This document shows positions 10,335 through 21,195 of a stretch of DNA of 64,000 nucleotides, piece by piece; the first letter of the stretch is position 1; each line of letters starts with the position of its first letter. Under the pieces are notes generated by a model that saw only the letters and a program-made list of their open reading frames with translations, made no database searches and had not been told where the DNA came from. The DNA comes from Notospermus geniculatus (lineage: Eukaryota; Nemertea; Pilidiophora; Heteronemertea; Lineidae), in contig NMRB01002526.1 in assembly GCA_002633025.1 (NCBI GenBank), forward strand, positions 1-64,000, read 5' to 3'. Both the position numbers and the translations under genes were made by a program.

Positions 10335-11444
10335 AGGGTGTCTACAAAACTAAGACCTAAGACCCAAGACCTACAGAAGTAAGACCCACTGTATAAAAGT
10401 AAGACCCTGTTATAAAAGTAAGACCCCCACTGTACAAAAGTAAGAACCTGTTATAAAAGTAAGACCCCCACTGTACAAAAGTTAGACCCTGTTATAAAAG
10501 TAAAACCCCGCAGTACAAAACTAAGACCCTGTTATAAAAGCAAGACCCCCACACTACAAAAGTAAGACACTGTTATAAAAGCAAGATCCCCACAGTACAA
10601 AACTAAGACCCTGTTATAAAAGTAAGACCTCACAGTACAAAACTAAGACCCTGTTATAAAAGTAAGACCCCCACAGTACAAAACTAAGACCCTGTTATAA
10701 AAGTAAGACCCCCACAGTACAAAACTAAGACCCAGGCGGCACCACTGCAAATGACCTTGACCTTTAACCCCGGAAGTGGCCTTGACCTGAAATGAAGGCA
10801 ATAGAGGGCGTCATGAACTCAATAGGGGGCGTATCTCGCTTATCTTAGTTCCAAATTCCAAAAAAAACCCTGTAGGAAGGAGCTAACATGGGTCAGGCAT
10901 GCCTCAGTGACCCTTGTTAGCTCCTTCCTGCAGGTTTTTTTTGTGTCCGAGTGGTCAGCGAGGAAGGTGAGAGGTCAAGGGTCAAGGTCGTCTTGGTTTC
11001 ATTGGAATATGTTAATAAACAACGGAGATATTCGAGAAAAACCGAAGATTGCCGAAGATTCCCGAGTGATCCCGAACATTGCCGAGTACTCCCGAGTGAT
11101 CATCCGCGACTTTGCACCCCTAGCGGAGGAATTTGGAACTAAGATAAGCGAGATACGCCCCTATTGAGTTCATGACGCCCTCTATTGCCTTCATTTCAGG
11201 TCAAGGTCACTTCCGGGGTTAAAGGTCAAAGTCATTTGCAGTGGTGCCGCCTGGGTCTTAGTTTTGTACTGTGGGAGTCTTACTTTTATAACAGGGTCTT
11301 AGTTTTGTACTGTGGTGGTCTTGCTTTTATAACAGGGTCTTAGTTTTGTACTGTGGGGGGTCTTACTTTTATAACAGGGTCTTAGTTTTGTACTGTGGGG
11401 GTCTTACTTTTGTAGGTCTTAGGTCTTAGTTTTGTACACACCCT
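10335..11444. mobile_element. Complete foldback element with 8-bp target duplication
   Basis: Ends are AGGGTGTCTACAAAACTAAG and its inverse complement with one mismatch, flanked by GGGGAGAT on both sides (10327-10334 and 11445-11452). An 8-bp duplication and a (C)AGGGTGT terminus are hAT-like. Each arm contains a 41-bp tandem repeat, about eight units on the left and about four on the right, then a unique arm segment, then a central hairpin at about 10870-10935. No transposase is encoded. A half copy is at 5296-5793. Confidence 0.7.
10395..10737 (+). repeat. 41-bp minisatellite inside a foldback arm
   Basis: The unit is about CTGTTATAAAAGTAAGACCC plus CCACAGTACAAAACTAAGACC, repeated roughly eight times with few changes. 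The mirror array at about 11253-11425 has about four units, so the arms are unequal. Copy number change by slippage or unequal exchange is the simplest reading. Confidence 0.75.
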
Positions 11445-13658
11445 GGGGAGATAAGGCCAATCCCTACAACTATTCAAAAGGGCCCATAGTAAATTCTCAA
11501 GGACTTAGGAGCTGTAGGTATCGGTGGTTTTCCCGCCAGTACATGTGTAGACAAGACAAGAGGTAATTTTTTCATGTGAACATATGCGCACAAGCAGGTG
11601 GTTTTATTTCGGTATATTAGCACCCTGTGAATCATATTTTGTGATCATTAAAAAATAGGTGCAGAGGCAATTTATGTCCAACTTAAGTGAATTGTTGAAG
11701 AATGCAGGCACAGGTTTGGGAGAAATGGACTTGGAAATACAACGATCTCTGTCAGATTGAAATGCTGAAGTCGCGGCTCTATTCAAAGTTTCATGCGATT
11801 CTTCATGTGAACACTGACTCGATTCCGGACTCGGTTCAAGTGATACGTCGCCTCACCTCTTGAAATAAACATTCCATTGTGTTTTGCTCACTACTGTACT
11901 AACGACAGCCTGATGAAGTTGTGCTGGTTGCCTTTGTCGGCATGTTTCATGTATTTCGTTGACTTGACGTTTCCCATGTGATTCGATCGGTATTGATCGC
12001 AGCGCCACATACACCAATGGCAATCCAATTACGGCAGGAAATGTAATATAACTAAACCAACCTCGGCTGCTTTATTTGGCACCTATTCTAAACACTGCCA
12101 TGAGTGCACTTGAGGTAGTCTGTAGGTGAGGTTCAGGCTGTTTGTTGGTGCTGTCTCGACGTTGATGCGACTTGGGTTTTGCGCGGGAATTGGATTGAGA
12201 GTATTAAACACAGTATCAACGATCGTTGTAAGGCATGAGTTAGTTGAAAAGGCATGGTTATACGGTAGTGCAGAAAAGGCATTCTTGCCTTCAAGTGAAG
12301 GCAGGGGTGGTCAGAATTTAGGGCAGGGCGTTTTTTCCAGTTGAAAAGGGCAGTAGGGCGGACCATAAGCAAGGCAGGGCGCCGCGCCCTACTATTCCGC
12401 CTTAGCTGAAACACTAAAATTACAAGGTTGTGTCCAAATATGGATATGACCTAACCTCGCCTACACTCAAATTACTTGTTTTCGTTATGGAGACGAGGTT
12501 GACCAGTCGGGAGCAAAAACAAGATGGCGCCCGACGAAAGTTGTTAACATTTTGTTGTCGATTTTGGTGGAAAATTGTTAATGGTTCCTCGGTGTTTAAT
12601 TGTTGTGGTTGTATTCAAAGAGTGAAGTGTGCTGGTCAAAATGACACCAAGATCTCCTCGATTGTTAACATTTTGTTGTCGGCATTTTACTCCTCACCGA
12701 TTCAAAATGGCGGACGTGGAGAAGATGCCCATAAAAACAGGTAAAAAGATGATGATTAAAGTATTCTAATCGAGACGAGACATCGCCGAGTCTATTTCTA
12801 CGATACCAACGATTCGATTGATGTATACTTTGTCTTAATATGTGATCTAGCAGTAAGGTTTGAACCAAAAAAGTTACGCGATATGTACATTTCTTCACCA
12901 TAACGCCGGCTTCTTTCTGCACCTATCGGAGGCATTGGGGCAGGATCAATGTCGCCAGAGGTGGGGGCGTCGTCAAGGTCATCGGGGTTCGGAGTATCGT
13001 CGATCATAAAACAGGGGCAAGGACAGTGATGGCTTTCTCTGGTGTGGCGAGAAACAACAATAGAGTTTGTCTACCAAGTTCTTGTTACTCAAAACATTGC
13101 ATTTCAAGCTAAAGTTGTTTTCAGACTACTCACTATTGATGACGTTCACAACATTGTCGATATCTACCTGGCCAGGCCAGTGCTGTTTGGCCTGGCAGCA
13201 CTGGCCACGTACTATTTTTAGATTTCAGGGTATTCCTGGCTGCAGCCTCGTTCTGATGGGTCTGGATAGGGATTTGGGTCATGTCGGTGGCAGGACAGTG
13301 CGACTTCGTCGTTCTAGGGTGAATTACTTAATTAATTGGGCAGGATATGCTAATCAAAGGTGTCAGCTTTGTCTGAAGTAATATACAGAAGATGTAGAAT
13401 GCAGAAAATGTTCGTCGGTAAATGGTTTTGTGCGCATTTTGGGGCCCGTTTGACGGGCGAGTCGGCGTCAATCGGATTCCAAAATGGCCGCCCCCATCTC
13501 GCTGTGTAAAATCTCAGGCTTGCCTTCCTTGTGAGTATTATTATTTTACTCCCCAAAATCCATTTATACTGGTTCCTGTGGTTAAACTGTATTTAACTGC
13601 CAGAGAACAGGTGATTATACCTTTTATAATACTGCTTAGACCCTGACCACCAATCAAT
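11445..13658. other. Intergenic, repeats only
   Basis: It starts with the host repeat that received the foldback element (to about 11560). A GC-rich AGGGCAGGGCG patch lies at 12295-12395, and TTGTTAACATTTTGTTGTCG occurs twice near 12540-12680. No open frame shows a family motif, and the longest are about 100 codons on opposing strands. Confidence 0.45.
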
Positions 13659-14050
13659 GGGCGATATGAATAAAAATAAGTAATAACTTTTACTCCAGTT
13701 TTTGAAGTATTTACTGGTGACTATATGAATAAAACAGAAGTAATTACTGCAAGTAATTACTTGTAGCTACTACTAATAAGTATTACTTAATACTAGGTGC
13801 AGTAGTTACTCCAAAAACAGTAAATACTGCCGAGAATATGAATAATCATCAGCATTAATTTCAGTACGGTGGACCCAGGATCAGACGAGTAAAAACTAGT
13901 TGGGCAGAAGTGATTACTTTGTAGTAAAAGGAACTGTTTATTCATATGAATTCAAGTGTTCACTTCTACTTGGAGTAAAAACTTGGAACTAGTTACTTTT
14001 ACTTCTAGTAACTACTAGCTAGTAGATACTGATTTTTATTCATATCACCC
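13659..14050. mobile_element. Inverted-repeat element, ATATGAATAAAA family, member 1
   Basis: Ends GGGCGATATGAATAAAAA and TTTTTATTCATATCACCC are inverse complements with one mismatch. The dinucleotide AT flanks both sides (13657-13658, 14051-14052). Inside, the motif ATATGAATAA recurs in both orientations, and short TAGTTACTT/AAGTAATAC words are repeated many times. A 2-bp AT target is known for ISL2EU-type elements, so that class is possible. It is non-coding and 392 bases long. Confidence 0.6.
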
Positions 14051-14301
14051 ATTGGCAAGCTACTGATCTGAAACAAATGGAGAAAAGTATCAGCCGTCGC
14101 ATTCAATCATCCAGAACACAAAAATACAATTTGACAAGTAAGGATGTTTACTGGCCAAAAGTAAGGCAACGAACCAGTCTGGGCCGGGAACAAAATTGGA
14201 AAGAAGTGGAAACAAATTTTCAAAAGAAGTGGAAACAAATAGATTTCCATCAAACATAATACATCCGGAATTGTGAAATGTGTAGCAAGAAAATACATAA
14301 C

Positions 14302-14506
14302 AATTGTTTTCTGGTCTTGCGATTTGCGAATGTCTCATTGAGCTGCTGCAGCGCTTCTTCGGTACTGACTGGGAGGTTGGCCACTTGCGCCTCTTCATCA
14401 TTTGCCGCGACGCCCTGATTTGGGGAAAGGGAACGCAGCAACTGCGTGTTTTGTTGGACCATTCCCTTAATTTATTCTAATGCAAGTAGCATCTTTTTTT
14501 CGTGTG
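14302..14506 (-). pseudogene. DUF4806-like exon with an in-frame stop
   Basis: An acceptor CAG at 14507-14509 opens the exon. The frame reads KKMLLALE, then a TAA stop, then IKGMVQQNTQLLRSL, and ends LPVSTEEALQQLNETFANRK. The last block, LP-x-x-T-x-E-x-L-x-x-LN, matches the start of the DUF4806 domain. The exon aligns with the intact one at 46854-47080, where the stop position is Glu in LVALEEIKADI. The weak donor (GTTATG) and the stop point to a pseudogene. DUF4806 proteins are multi-copy in invertebrates and of unknown function. Confidence 0.55.
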
Positions 14507-14682
14507 CTGAAAAATAACACAAGTGTATATCAAAAATGGGGCACAGTTAGAAACAGATAACACAAACAAAATGGGACAAGGAGCGACACATAAGCCACGA
14601 GTTTGATTTTCTGGCAGAACGATTTCGCCAGGAAAGAGCCATAAAAAAAAGAAATCCTCTGAAATCAGTGTCTTCCACATAC

Positions 14683-14757
14683 CTGTCATTGCTGCTTTTC
14701 CATTTGAAGACGACTTTTCTGATTCCCTTCTTGATAATGCTGACAGGGCATCAGCAA
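14683..14757 (-). CDS. 25-codon exon of the DUF4806-like gene
   Basis: A 75-base open exon lies between a canonical acceptor (TTCTTCAG) and donor (GTATGT). It encodes ADALSALSRRESEKSSSNGK and neighbours, a Ser-rich linker. Its position between the exons at 14302-14506 and 15208-15427 on the same strand makes it part of the same gene. No domain is visible. Confidence 0.45.
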
Positions 14758-15207
14758 CTGAAGAAAAATTATAATTTAATTTAGGTAAGCAAAACATTAA
14801 ATTTAGACTTCTCTGTTGCTCGCCCTGTTGGTGTGGGAACGAAATGCTACCTGATCAGCCTGTTCCAATGTAGGACAGAATGAAATATACTTTGCTCAAG
14901 GAATACTGCATCTATCAAACATTAATATTTAATTCGTAAAAGGGGTTGTTTCATATTGTCAGTTGAGCGATCTGATTTGTGATCCTTGAGAAAATGGAGA
15001 ACGCCATCAAGCTCCAAATTGCAGTGAGTATTCTGTACTGCACAACAAATAATCCCTGCAATACTAAGTGCGTACCTTTTTCCGTTTTCCCAAGGATCAC
15101 AACTCAAAATTCCCCAAGGTATGAAAATGAACAGTCAGCAACTTTCATTCTTTGTAGTAGGATAAATGCTGATGAAACGAATTTTAGAAGTTTATAAATT
15201 AACATAC

Positions 15208-15427
15208 CCATGAATTTTGCAACTGGTGATGGCCCACGGCTTGTCGATGGTGATGGGATGAATGGGCTTTGAAATGGGGACGGAGTCCTCGGCGTCTTTA
15301 CAAGCGAGTTGCTTTTTCCCTGCGTTTCTGATGGCCCACAGGTAGCTGATCTGATTTGATTTTTTGCCACTGGCGTGCTGGAAATTGGTCCTGATGTACT
15401 GGAAATTGGCCCTGGCGTACTGATGAC
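15208..15427 (-). CDS. Pro/Ser-rich exon of the DUF4806-like gene
   Basis: An open exon of 220 bases has acceptor TAG at 15428-15430 and donor GTATGT at the other end. It starts with a short internal repeat (GPISST twice) and continues with KTPRTPSPFQSPFIPSPSTS. The composition suits a disordered linker. It precedes the 14683-14757 and 14302-14506 exons in transcription order. Earlier exons were not found. Confidence 0.45.
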
Positions 15428-15429
15428 CT

Positions 15430-15977
15430 ATGCAAACGACGAAGTACGATGATCAAACGGAACTGGAACATTCTTCATTTGTTTGATGAATTCAGGTTCA
15501 CAAATCGCCCGTATCCATGTGATATTTTGGACTTTGAAGAGCAGTCTTGTTGATCACATTGGTGTCCTTACCTTATATAGCTAGTCAGGCCATGTGTTGA
15601 AGATTTTAATAGCAGAGTTTGTTGTGAAGTGCGTTTGTTTTGGAATTAGATTTGTAACCAAGTACGTCTTTCCATCTTGCAATTTGTCTACTTGTACATT
15701 CTTTGTGTCTACACAAGAACCTTACTTGCCGCTAGCTGGTCTCCGCACACAATCATCCAGAAAGGTTCTTCTTTGCCCTGCTTATGAAGTACCCAATATG
15801 CGTTGATTTGCAGTTACATCCGCCTAAATAGTATGAACATTCCTTGCAAAATTATTGGAATTTAACTGGTGTCCTTGAATGCAGAATGGAGTTTCTGTAG
15901 AGCTTTACAAGCTCTTGCAAGCATTGTCTACCATGCAGAGCAGTTGGACTAATGTTAGAAGATCTGACAATGCCTCT
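15430..15977. other. Intergenic, no gene recognised
   Basis: Short frames on both strands show no motif. No tandem or inverted structure stands out. Confidence 0.35.
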
Positions 15978-16200
15978 CCACTTAAGCCATGTCGGATGCA
16001 AAATGTCAGGATCAGCAACGTGCTTGTAGCTACCCTAAATAGAGGTTTATCACCATTTTGACTGGAAGATGCTTGATCGGCACATTCGTCACCTACGTCG
16101 TCAGTCATGTGTGAAGAATGTACACCACTATTATGAGAATCACCTCGTCCAGGCTTAGCACTAGCAGAGGCAGCCGTTCGGAATTCCAGGTTTCGAATCG
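15978..16200. repeat. Segment duplicated at 52938-53190
   Basis: Shared words include CACTTAAGCCATGTC (CACTTAGCCATGTC in the other copy), GCAAAATGTCAGGATCAGCA, AACGTGCTTGTAGCTA and AGAATCACCTCGTCCAGGCT, in the same order and orientation. The second copy carries a small insertion near 53000. It is an old dispersed repeat or a piece of a shared element; no protein was recognised. Confidence 0.65.
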
Positions 16201-16716
16201 CTGTCCTCTATGCCAATACCAGTATCATGAATATCACAGTCCAATCCTTCTTCTTCATCGCTTACACGCTCGCTCTTGTCCAACATATCACCAGCAGCTG
16301 CTGCACCGTCAAATTCCATTGAGTAAACAAAGTCATGAAGCTCTTCTCCTCTTCCTTCTTCCTGGTAGACGTCGGGTTCCGACATGCACTCGAATGATTC
16401 CTGCTCCTCCTCCTCGTCTGTGGATTGGGCAGTTGAAGGTATGGCAACTATCATGGAGGACATCTCACACACCACACCTTCCTGCCATCTTCATCAGCTT
16501 GGTGACGGTCTTTTTTCCAATCTCAGCTTGGGGTGACTTGGTCTCTTCAATCGGGCTGCTCTCACCATAGGTCGTATCCTGCGACTGCGTCTCGTCAGTC
16601 TGTAAACCGTCACTGGAGCACACATCCGTCTCTGAGTTGGAACTGAAGATGAAGACGGGCGACTCATTTTCGTCCGTTAATCCCCCAGTGTCCGGGGATT
16701 CCGTCGCCATTGGCAT
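16161..16716 (-). pseudogene. Acidic unrecognised ORFs
   Basis: Two overlapping minus-strand frames are rich in Asp, Glu, Ser and Thr. They include STDEEEEQESFECMSEPD and a second block SPIEETKSPQAEIGKKTVTK. A frameshift near 16470 separates them. They lie just downstream of a PHD-like finger on the same strand (16830-16985) and may be the same protein. No domain is recognised. Confidence 0.3.
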
Positions 16717-16829
16717 CGCGTCTCTACTCGATTGTCGCAGTCTTCAGCTTTGCAAGGGAATCCTTTAACTTGAAAGCCCTTTTGTTTTGCATAGTACATC
16801 TGGCGCAATGGAATCCAAAGTCACTTTTT

Positions 16830-16985
16830 CTCATTATCTCGAACTGCCTTTTTTCAGCCATTCACACTGTCGGTGGAACCAAACATTGCATGATTCACAG
16901 TAAACGGATCCTTCCACATCTTCTCATTCGCAGTTCTTGTTAGCCTACACACAGCGCACAGATACATTGCTTCTTCTTTGCACGT
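16830..16985 (-). pseudogene. PHD-like zinc finger fragment
   Basis: One frame gives CKEEAMYLCAVC, and another, after a stop and frameshift, gives VYCESCNVWFHRQCEWL. Together they make the spacing of a PHD-type finger: a first Cys pair, a second Cys pair, then W-F-H-x-x-C. Such fingers occur in ORF1 proteins of some non-LTR retrotransposons and other invertebrate elements. The break makes it a remnant. A second finger of this type is at 22680-22810. Confidence 0.45.
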
Positions 16986-17436
16986 CTTCTTCCCTCGTGG
17001 CATTTTCGTCACCTTGATCCTGGTAGTCGTCTTGATACGGGCTGTGTATTGGATCTGTGGACATCTTGATACTGGTGATCGTGTCTTGATGCTGCTAATA
17101 AGACCTCAGATTTTGGCCAGTTTATAAAGAGCTCACTGTCCGATCTGGCCCTATCACTGCCAACCTGGAGGTGGTACTAGATCAGAATAAGATACAGCTA
17201 GCTGCTTATCATGGCAGGTGTTTCGTTGGAAACCATTGCAACAACTATTTGAAGGTAATTTTGGGCACACGGCATAATCATGTACCAAAGAAAAATGGGT
17301 GGCTATTTATATTTTCAGGTTCACCAGTTGGCAGATATGGAAGATGAAGTGAAAAACAGGATACGATGCATGATTAGAAATGTTAGGAAACAAGTGTTAG
17401 TCATTCAAATAGTTTTACAGAAAGCAAATGCCTTAC

Positions 17437-17650
17437 CACTTTTCTTTTGCTTTCCTTTTTCTTTGTCCGCTTTGCAATCATTCTACGAACACTGCCATTC
17501 TCTGGATTTTGTGCCTTTGCAATCTGATGGTCAAGATCTGTTATTTTCTGCTGCAGTTTTTCCTTGTTCCTCTTTAGTCTTAACCGTTCTCTCTCCACTT
17601 TTACTTGCTGATCAAAAACTGAATTGTCAAGTTCCCTATCTGTCTTAGCA
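17437..17650 (-). CDS. Coiled-coil exon, unrecognised protein
   Basis: An open exon ends at a canonical donor (GTAAGG). It encodes DRELDNSVFDQQVKVERERL, then KITDLDHQIAKAQ and a Lys/Arg-rich end. Heptad-like spacing and high Lys/Glu/Arg content indicate a coiled coil with a basic tail. No start codon is apparent, so it is an internal exon. The family is unknown. Its strand matches all other coding fragments in the window. Confidence 0.4.
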
Positions 17651-18365
17651 ATGGCAACAGCTAACTCCAGAACTAGGAGACAAGCCTAGTACGCACTGAT
17701 GGGGAGGGGATCTATGAAAAAGCGTACACTATGCATACGGGGGGGGGGGGGGGTTAGAGGGGTTAGCCGTGCGTACATACGCAACCCAAGAACCATTCTG
17801 AAGAAACTAAAAACTGCCTGAAACAGTTAGATGTCACGAAAATAAATATAATAAATATTATCCGATAGTGTTCAAGGGCCTCCCCGTGTGAAGGACCCCG
17901 AGGAAGGCTCTCTCTCCTGTATGTCCCCATTAAAAAAAGTTGTTGGGTTTGAGGCCATAACGGTGGATAAAAATCACTTTTCTGGAGCTGGTTGACAGAC
18001 ACCATGTTTTCTGGTATTGGGCGGAAGTGGAAATCTTCAGTCCCGTTTATCAGAAGGTTAGCTACTGTGTTCTGACGAACCGCCGCCCTCTCAGCAAGAC
18101 TGCCATGGCGAAGAATGTTACTGTGTCCTGATTTGCAAGCTCTGTCATACTGTTCATGCCCCTTTTCAAAACTTTTGACGGCTTATCCAGCAGAACTACT
18201 TCTTCAATGCATCTGTGGTACCTGATACAGTTTAACCTGAAAGTTCTTGTTCATTGTTCAGCAGCACACCCTCAAATTGGTGTTCAACCTGATTCTGACA
18301 TTCTTTTCACGTTGCCAACAGCAACCTGGGCATTCACACCATTTAAAGAAACGGTCTTAAAACAA

Positions 18366-18393
18366 TAAATATTATTATTATTATTATTATTAA
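18366..18393 (+). repeat. TTA microsatellite
   Basis: A run of about seven ATT triplets follows AAACAATAAAT. It directly borders the DDE exon at 18414-18560. Similar TAA-rich runs occur near 38970 and 54430. Confidence 0.7.
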
Positions 18394-18413
18394 AAACTGT
18401 CACCAATACTTAC

Positions 18414-18560
18414 TGCTGTCGATATCCTCTTCGGCCCGGTTGGCAGTTTTTCGGTGAGGACAGTGTGGTAGCTTGCATTATCCATAACTATCACAGATCT
18501 TGGTGGTAGCTTTGGTAAAAGGTTTCACCGAACCACTTCTTAAAAATGTCGCCATGATAA
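18414..18560 (-). pseudogene. Second DDE transposase exon copy
   Basis: Minus-strand sequence reads HGDIFKKWFGETF, then after a frameshift SVIVMDNASYHTVLTEKLP, and ends at a canonical donor (GTAAGT at 18408-18413). It aligns with the exon at 1262-1426 across the whole MDNASYH block, so it is a second, diverged member of the same family. A single indel near 18510 breaks the frame. Confidence 0.6.
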
Positions 18561-19224
18561 TCCTGCAGAGTTCCTGATGTCCGAAATACCAATCCTACCC
18601 CATCTTAAAACCATTCTGATTACCCACATGTAAAACAATAAGTCTCTCCCCACGCCCAGTTGGATCCGGCAAACCAGTTGACCGTCCTTCCTGTTTCTTT
18701 TAGTTCTGTCAAGATAGTTGGCAGATGATGGATGTTCGTCCATCAACCATTTTAACTATATTTTCGGTCAGAAATCCAGAGTGTGCGCATTGCTTCAGTT
18801 AAAAATGGCAACTTACGCTGTTCCTCGAAGTCCAAGCTCTTGTACAAATTTTTGGCGGTATCTGCCAGGGGCTGCTTTCTTTGATGGTGCCTTTTGGTTC
18901 ATCCTTATCAAGCGTCTTCAACAGCAGAGAAGGCTTGAATAATACTGTCTATGAAACTTGGATTGTATGAAACTTGGATTGAATGTTTCGGTTTTTATGT
19001 TGTGGCAGTTTGCCAATTGACGGCCCTCTGTTGGCGTTAGCCCACCATACAGGTCAATATCAATAGACTTCAGAACAAGGAAGTTTGTAAAGCTGGGGTT
19101 TTCTTTCAACAGCTCTCGTAGCTGTTACTATGTACTGGCCGCCCAGTATGGAAATAGTGTACTCTTGTTTGTGGTGCAAAGTTCTTCTTTGATACATTGA
19201 TGAATGTTGGATAAAATTCAGACA
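18561..19224. other. No gene recognised
   Basis: Possible decayed flank of the DDE element; minus-strand sequence near 18840-18920 is open for short stretches. GTATGAAACTTGGATTG occurs twice near 18945-18980 as a short duplication. Confidence 0.3.
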
Positions 19225-19560
19225 ATTCCTACCATTACCAATAATGATATTGTTATTCCAAGTTATATTGTTCTGATTATCCCAAACCAAGATTTCGCTA
19301 TTTTCCCAGTCACTGGCACTTACCTGTTCTTGAACTTCATTTTCTTTGTGTTGTTCTCATTATTTGCTGCGTCTAGGGGATTACACCCCACTACTCCTTC
19401 AGGTGAACTAAAGTTTTCCTTCACAAACTTTTCCACACGTCTTGGATTTCAGTGCTTTTCCTTGAGGTGCTTGTTATATGGTGTAAAAACACCTTAGTCA
19501 ACTGGGCAAGTTCTTTTTCATTGAAATCTTTTCCTAAAATAGATTGCACCTGTTATGTAT
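19225..19560. repeat. Segment duplicated at 23590-24095
   Basis: Shared blocks in order are ACCATTACCAAT, GATATTGTTATTCCAAGT (one base different in the other copy), GGGGATTACACCCCACTA, CAACTGGGC and TTGAAATCTTTTCCTAAAAT. In the minus frame both copies carry KDFN-x-KELAQLTKVFLHH, so a shared but degraded coding element is likely. The copies differ by several indels. The family is unknown. Confidence 0.55.
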
Positions 19561-19907
19561 TGCATGGTGCTGCCATCTGGCAATAGAATTTGTAAGTAGT
19601 AATTAATATGTTGAATAAATTAGAGGAATTGCTTGACCTAGAACACAATGGTCATTTCATATTTCTGTACTAGATACAGAATCAGATAGAGGACATAACA
19701 TGGTGTCAGAAGTGGGATTCCATCTACATAGCTGATCTCCTCCTGTCATGATACATCCTGATCCTCTTGTCAACCTTGCTCTTGTCTTTATTCCAACCAT
19801 CGACGGACTTCACCACGCCTACCAAGAGCTGTGGTTCTTCATCTGTTGTGGTCTCTCTCCTGATTTGGTCTAACCAAAGTGGGTTTGTCTGTTGGACACT
19901 TGGGATA

Positions 19908-20315
19908 TCATCTACGTCCACTATAAAGATGTGGCTCTCGTTGTCTGTCAAAGTGGGTCCACAATCCTTGATATAGCTTGACATAGGCACGGCTGAGAAT
20001 TGGATCAACAGGGGGTAGCTGACCTCCGCCTCCTGTCCCAGCTGCGTGTCGTCTTCTGGTCATGAAGGTCTCCTTGGCTTTGAACAGCAGCTGGGCCCAC
20101 TTCTCCTTTACTGCGTTCACACTCCTCTGTGCTATTCCGACAGCACTGATATTTCTGGAGATGTCTTCCCATTTCTCCCTCTTCAACTGCGAAGTCACCT
20201 CCGAAGAAAACTTACTTCGGAGGATCCGTAGCTCACCTACCACTAAATCGACCAACAAATGTTTTCCTGCTGCCGAAAAGTTCAAACTTCTCTCTCTTTT
20301 TGGTTTCGCAACCAT
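19908..20315 (-). pseudogene. NAIF1-like Myb/SANT DNA-binding protein
   Basis: A start codon at 20315 opens MVAKPKRERSLNFS. The domain continues with KFSSEVTSQLKREKWEDISR, RSVNAVKEKWAQLLFKAKE and GTGGGGQLPPVDPI. The three-helix pattern ending in KKW and the downstream TGGG-x-x-P-x-L/V-x-P match Myb_DNA-bind_5/NAIF1-like proteins, which include the accessory DNA-binding ORF of PIF/Harbinger elements. Sequence after the PVDP motif goes out of frame (19724-20008 continues in another frame), so it is a pseudogene. No Harbinger transposase was seen nearby. Confidence 0.65.
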
Positions 20316-20399
20316 TTTTCTGAAGTGGCAGCCATTTTGGATTGTACAGGAAGTGATAAATTTCCATGGGAATTGTGGGTAAATTCCATGGCAACTAAC

Positions 20400-21195
20400 A
20401 AGAGATGTTAAAAATCCCACGTTAGCTAACGAGGGTGCTTTTCCCTTCTCAAGGCTTGAACTGTCAGACTTCGATGAGGGACCATCCTGAGCAACTGGTA
20501 TCCATCTCTTGTCTCCCAGGGGAGGCAGACACCTCTCCTCATGCAGAGGCAAACTCCTAAACCTCTTGAACTGCAACTGTGGCTGGTCCTTGGCCTTTCG
20601 ATTATTAGTAGTCATAGCTGGCTGGTGTACTGTGGGTTGGACGTGGATACCAAAGTCTGCGGCATCTGACGGGCATCTTGCCGCAACTGCGAATTCTCCT
20701 CGTTGAATTTCCCTCCGAATAACGCCATGCCCTGAATGGGAACTTTCATGAGTGCTTCTTGATCAGCCTTGTCTGGCATGCTCAGTGCATCCGCAAAAAT
20801 TTCTCTTCGCTCTTGTACGCATTTTGCTGAGGCCGAAATACTGCAGACAGCCATATCTGACAATGTAGACGCCAGCGCCCCCAGCAAAGAGGCTACATCC
20901 TCTTCCGAGGCTTCCCTGTTATCTGCAGATATCGTTTCCCTGAGAGCTGCCAGAAGGTACATGTAGAAACCCTCTGCTGCGACCGCAAAACCTGATCCAC
21001 ACCAGCGAGGGCCTTCTCCACTTTACACTCAGCTGGAAATAGAGTTCTTGGCTTGTGTTGGCTTGACCCAAATAAGCATCCTGAGAATATCAGGCGTTCT
21101 TACTGCTCGCTCCCTTCGTCACCGCAGACAAACCCCTGAGAGCCTTCGCCACATTTGCTGGGTTAGCAGGCGCCCAATCAGCGAACGCCATTTCT
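20400..21195 (-). pseudogene. Gag-like protein, DIRS-type retroelement
   Basis: A start at about 21195 gives MAFADWAPANPANVAKALRG, followed by frame breaks. Another frame gives ECKVEKALAGVDQVLR. The ORF at 20612-20962 gives LLAALRETISADNREASEED, ERREIFADALSMPDKADQEA and IQGMALFGGKF. Short helical blocks, a RRE-x-x-x-DAL segment and a late LFG motif resemble Gag proteins of DIRS-like elements. The frame then runs into 20410-20615 (SSKSDSSSLEKGKAP). No reverse transcriptase or tyrosine recombinase was seen. The assignment is tentative. Confidence 0.45.
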
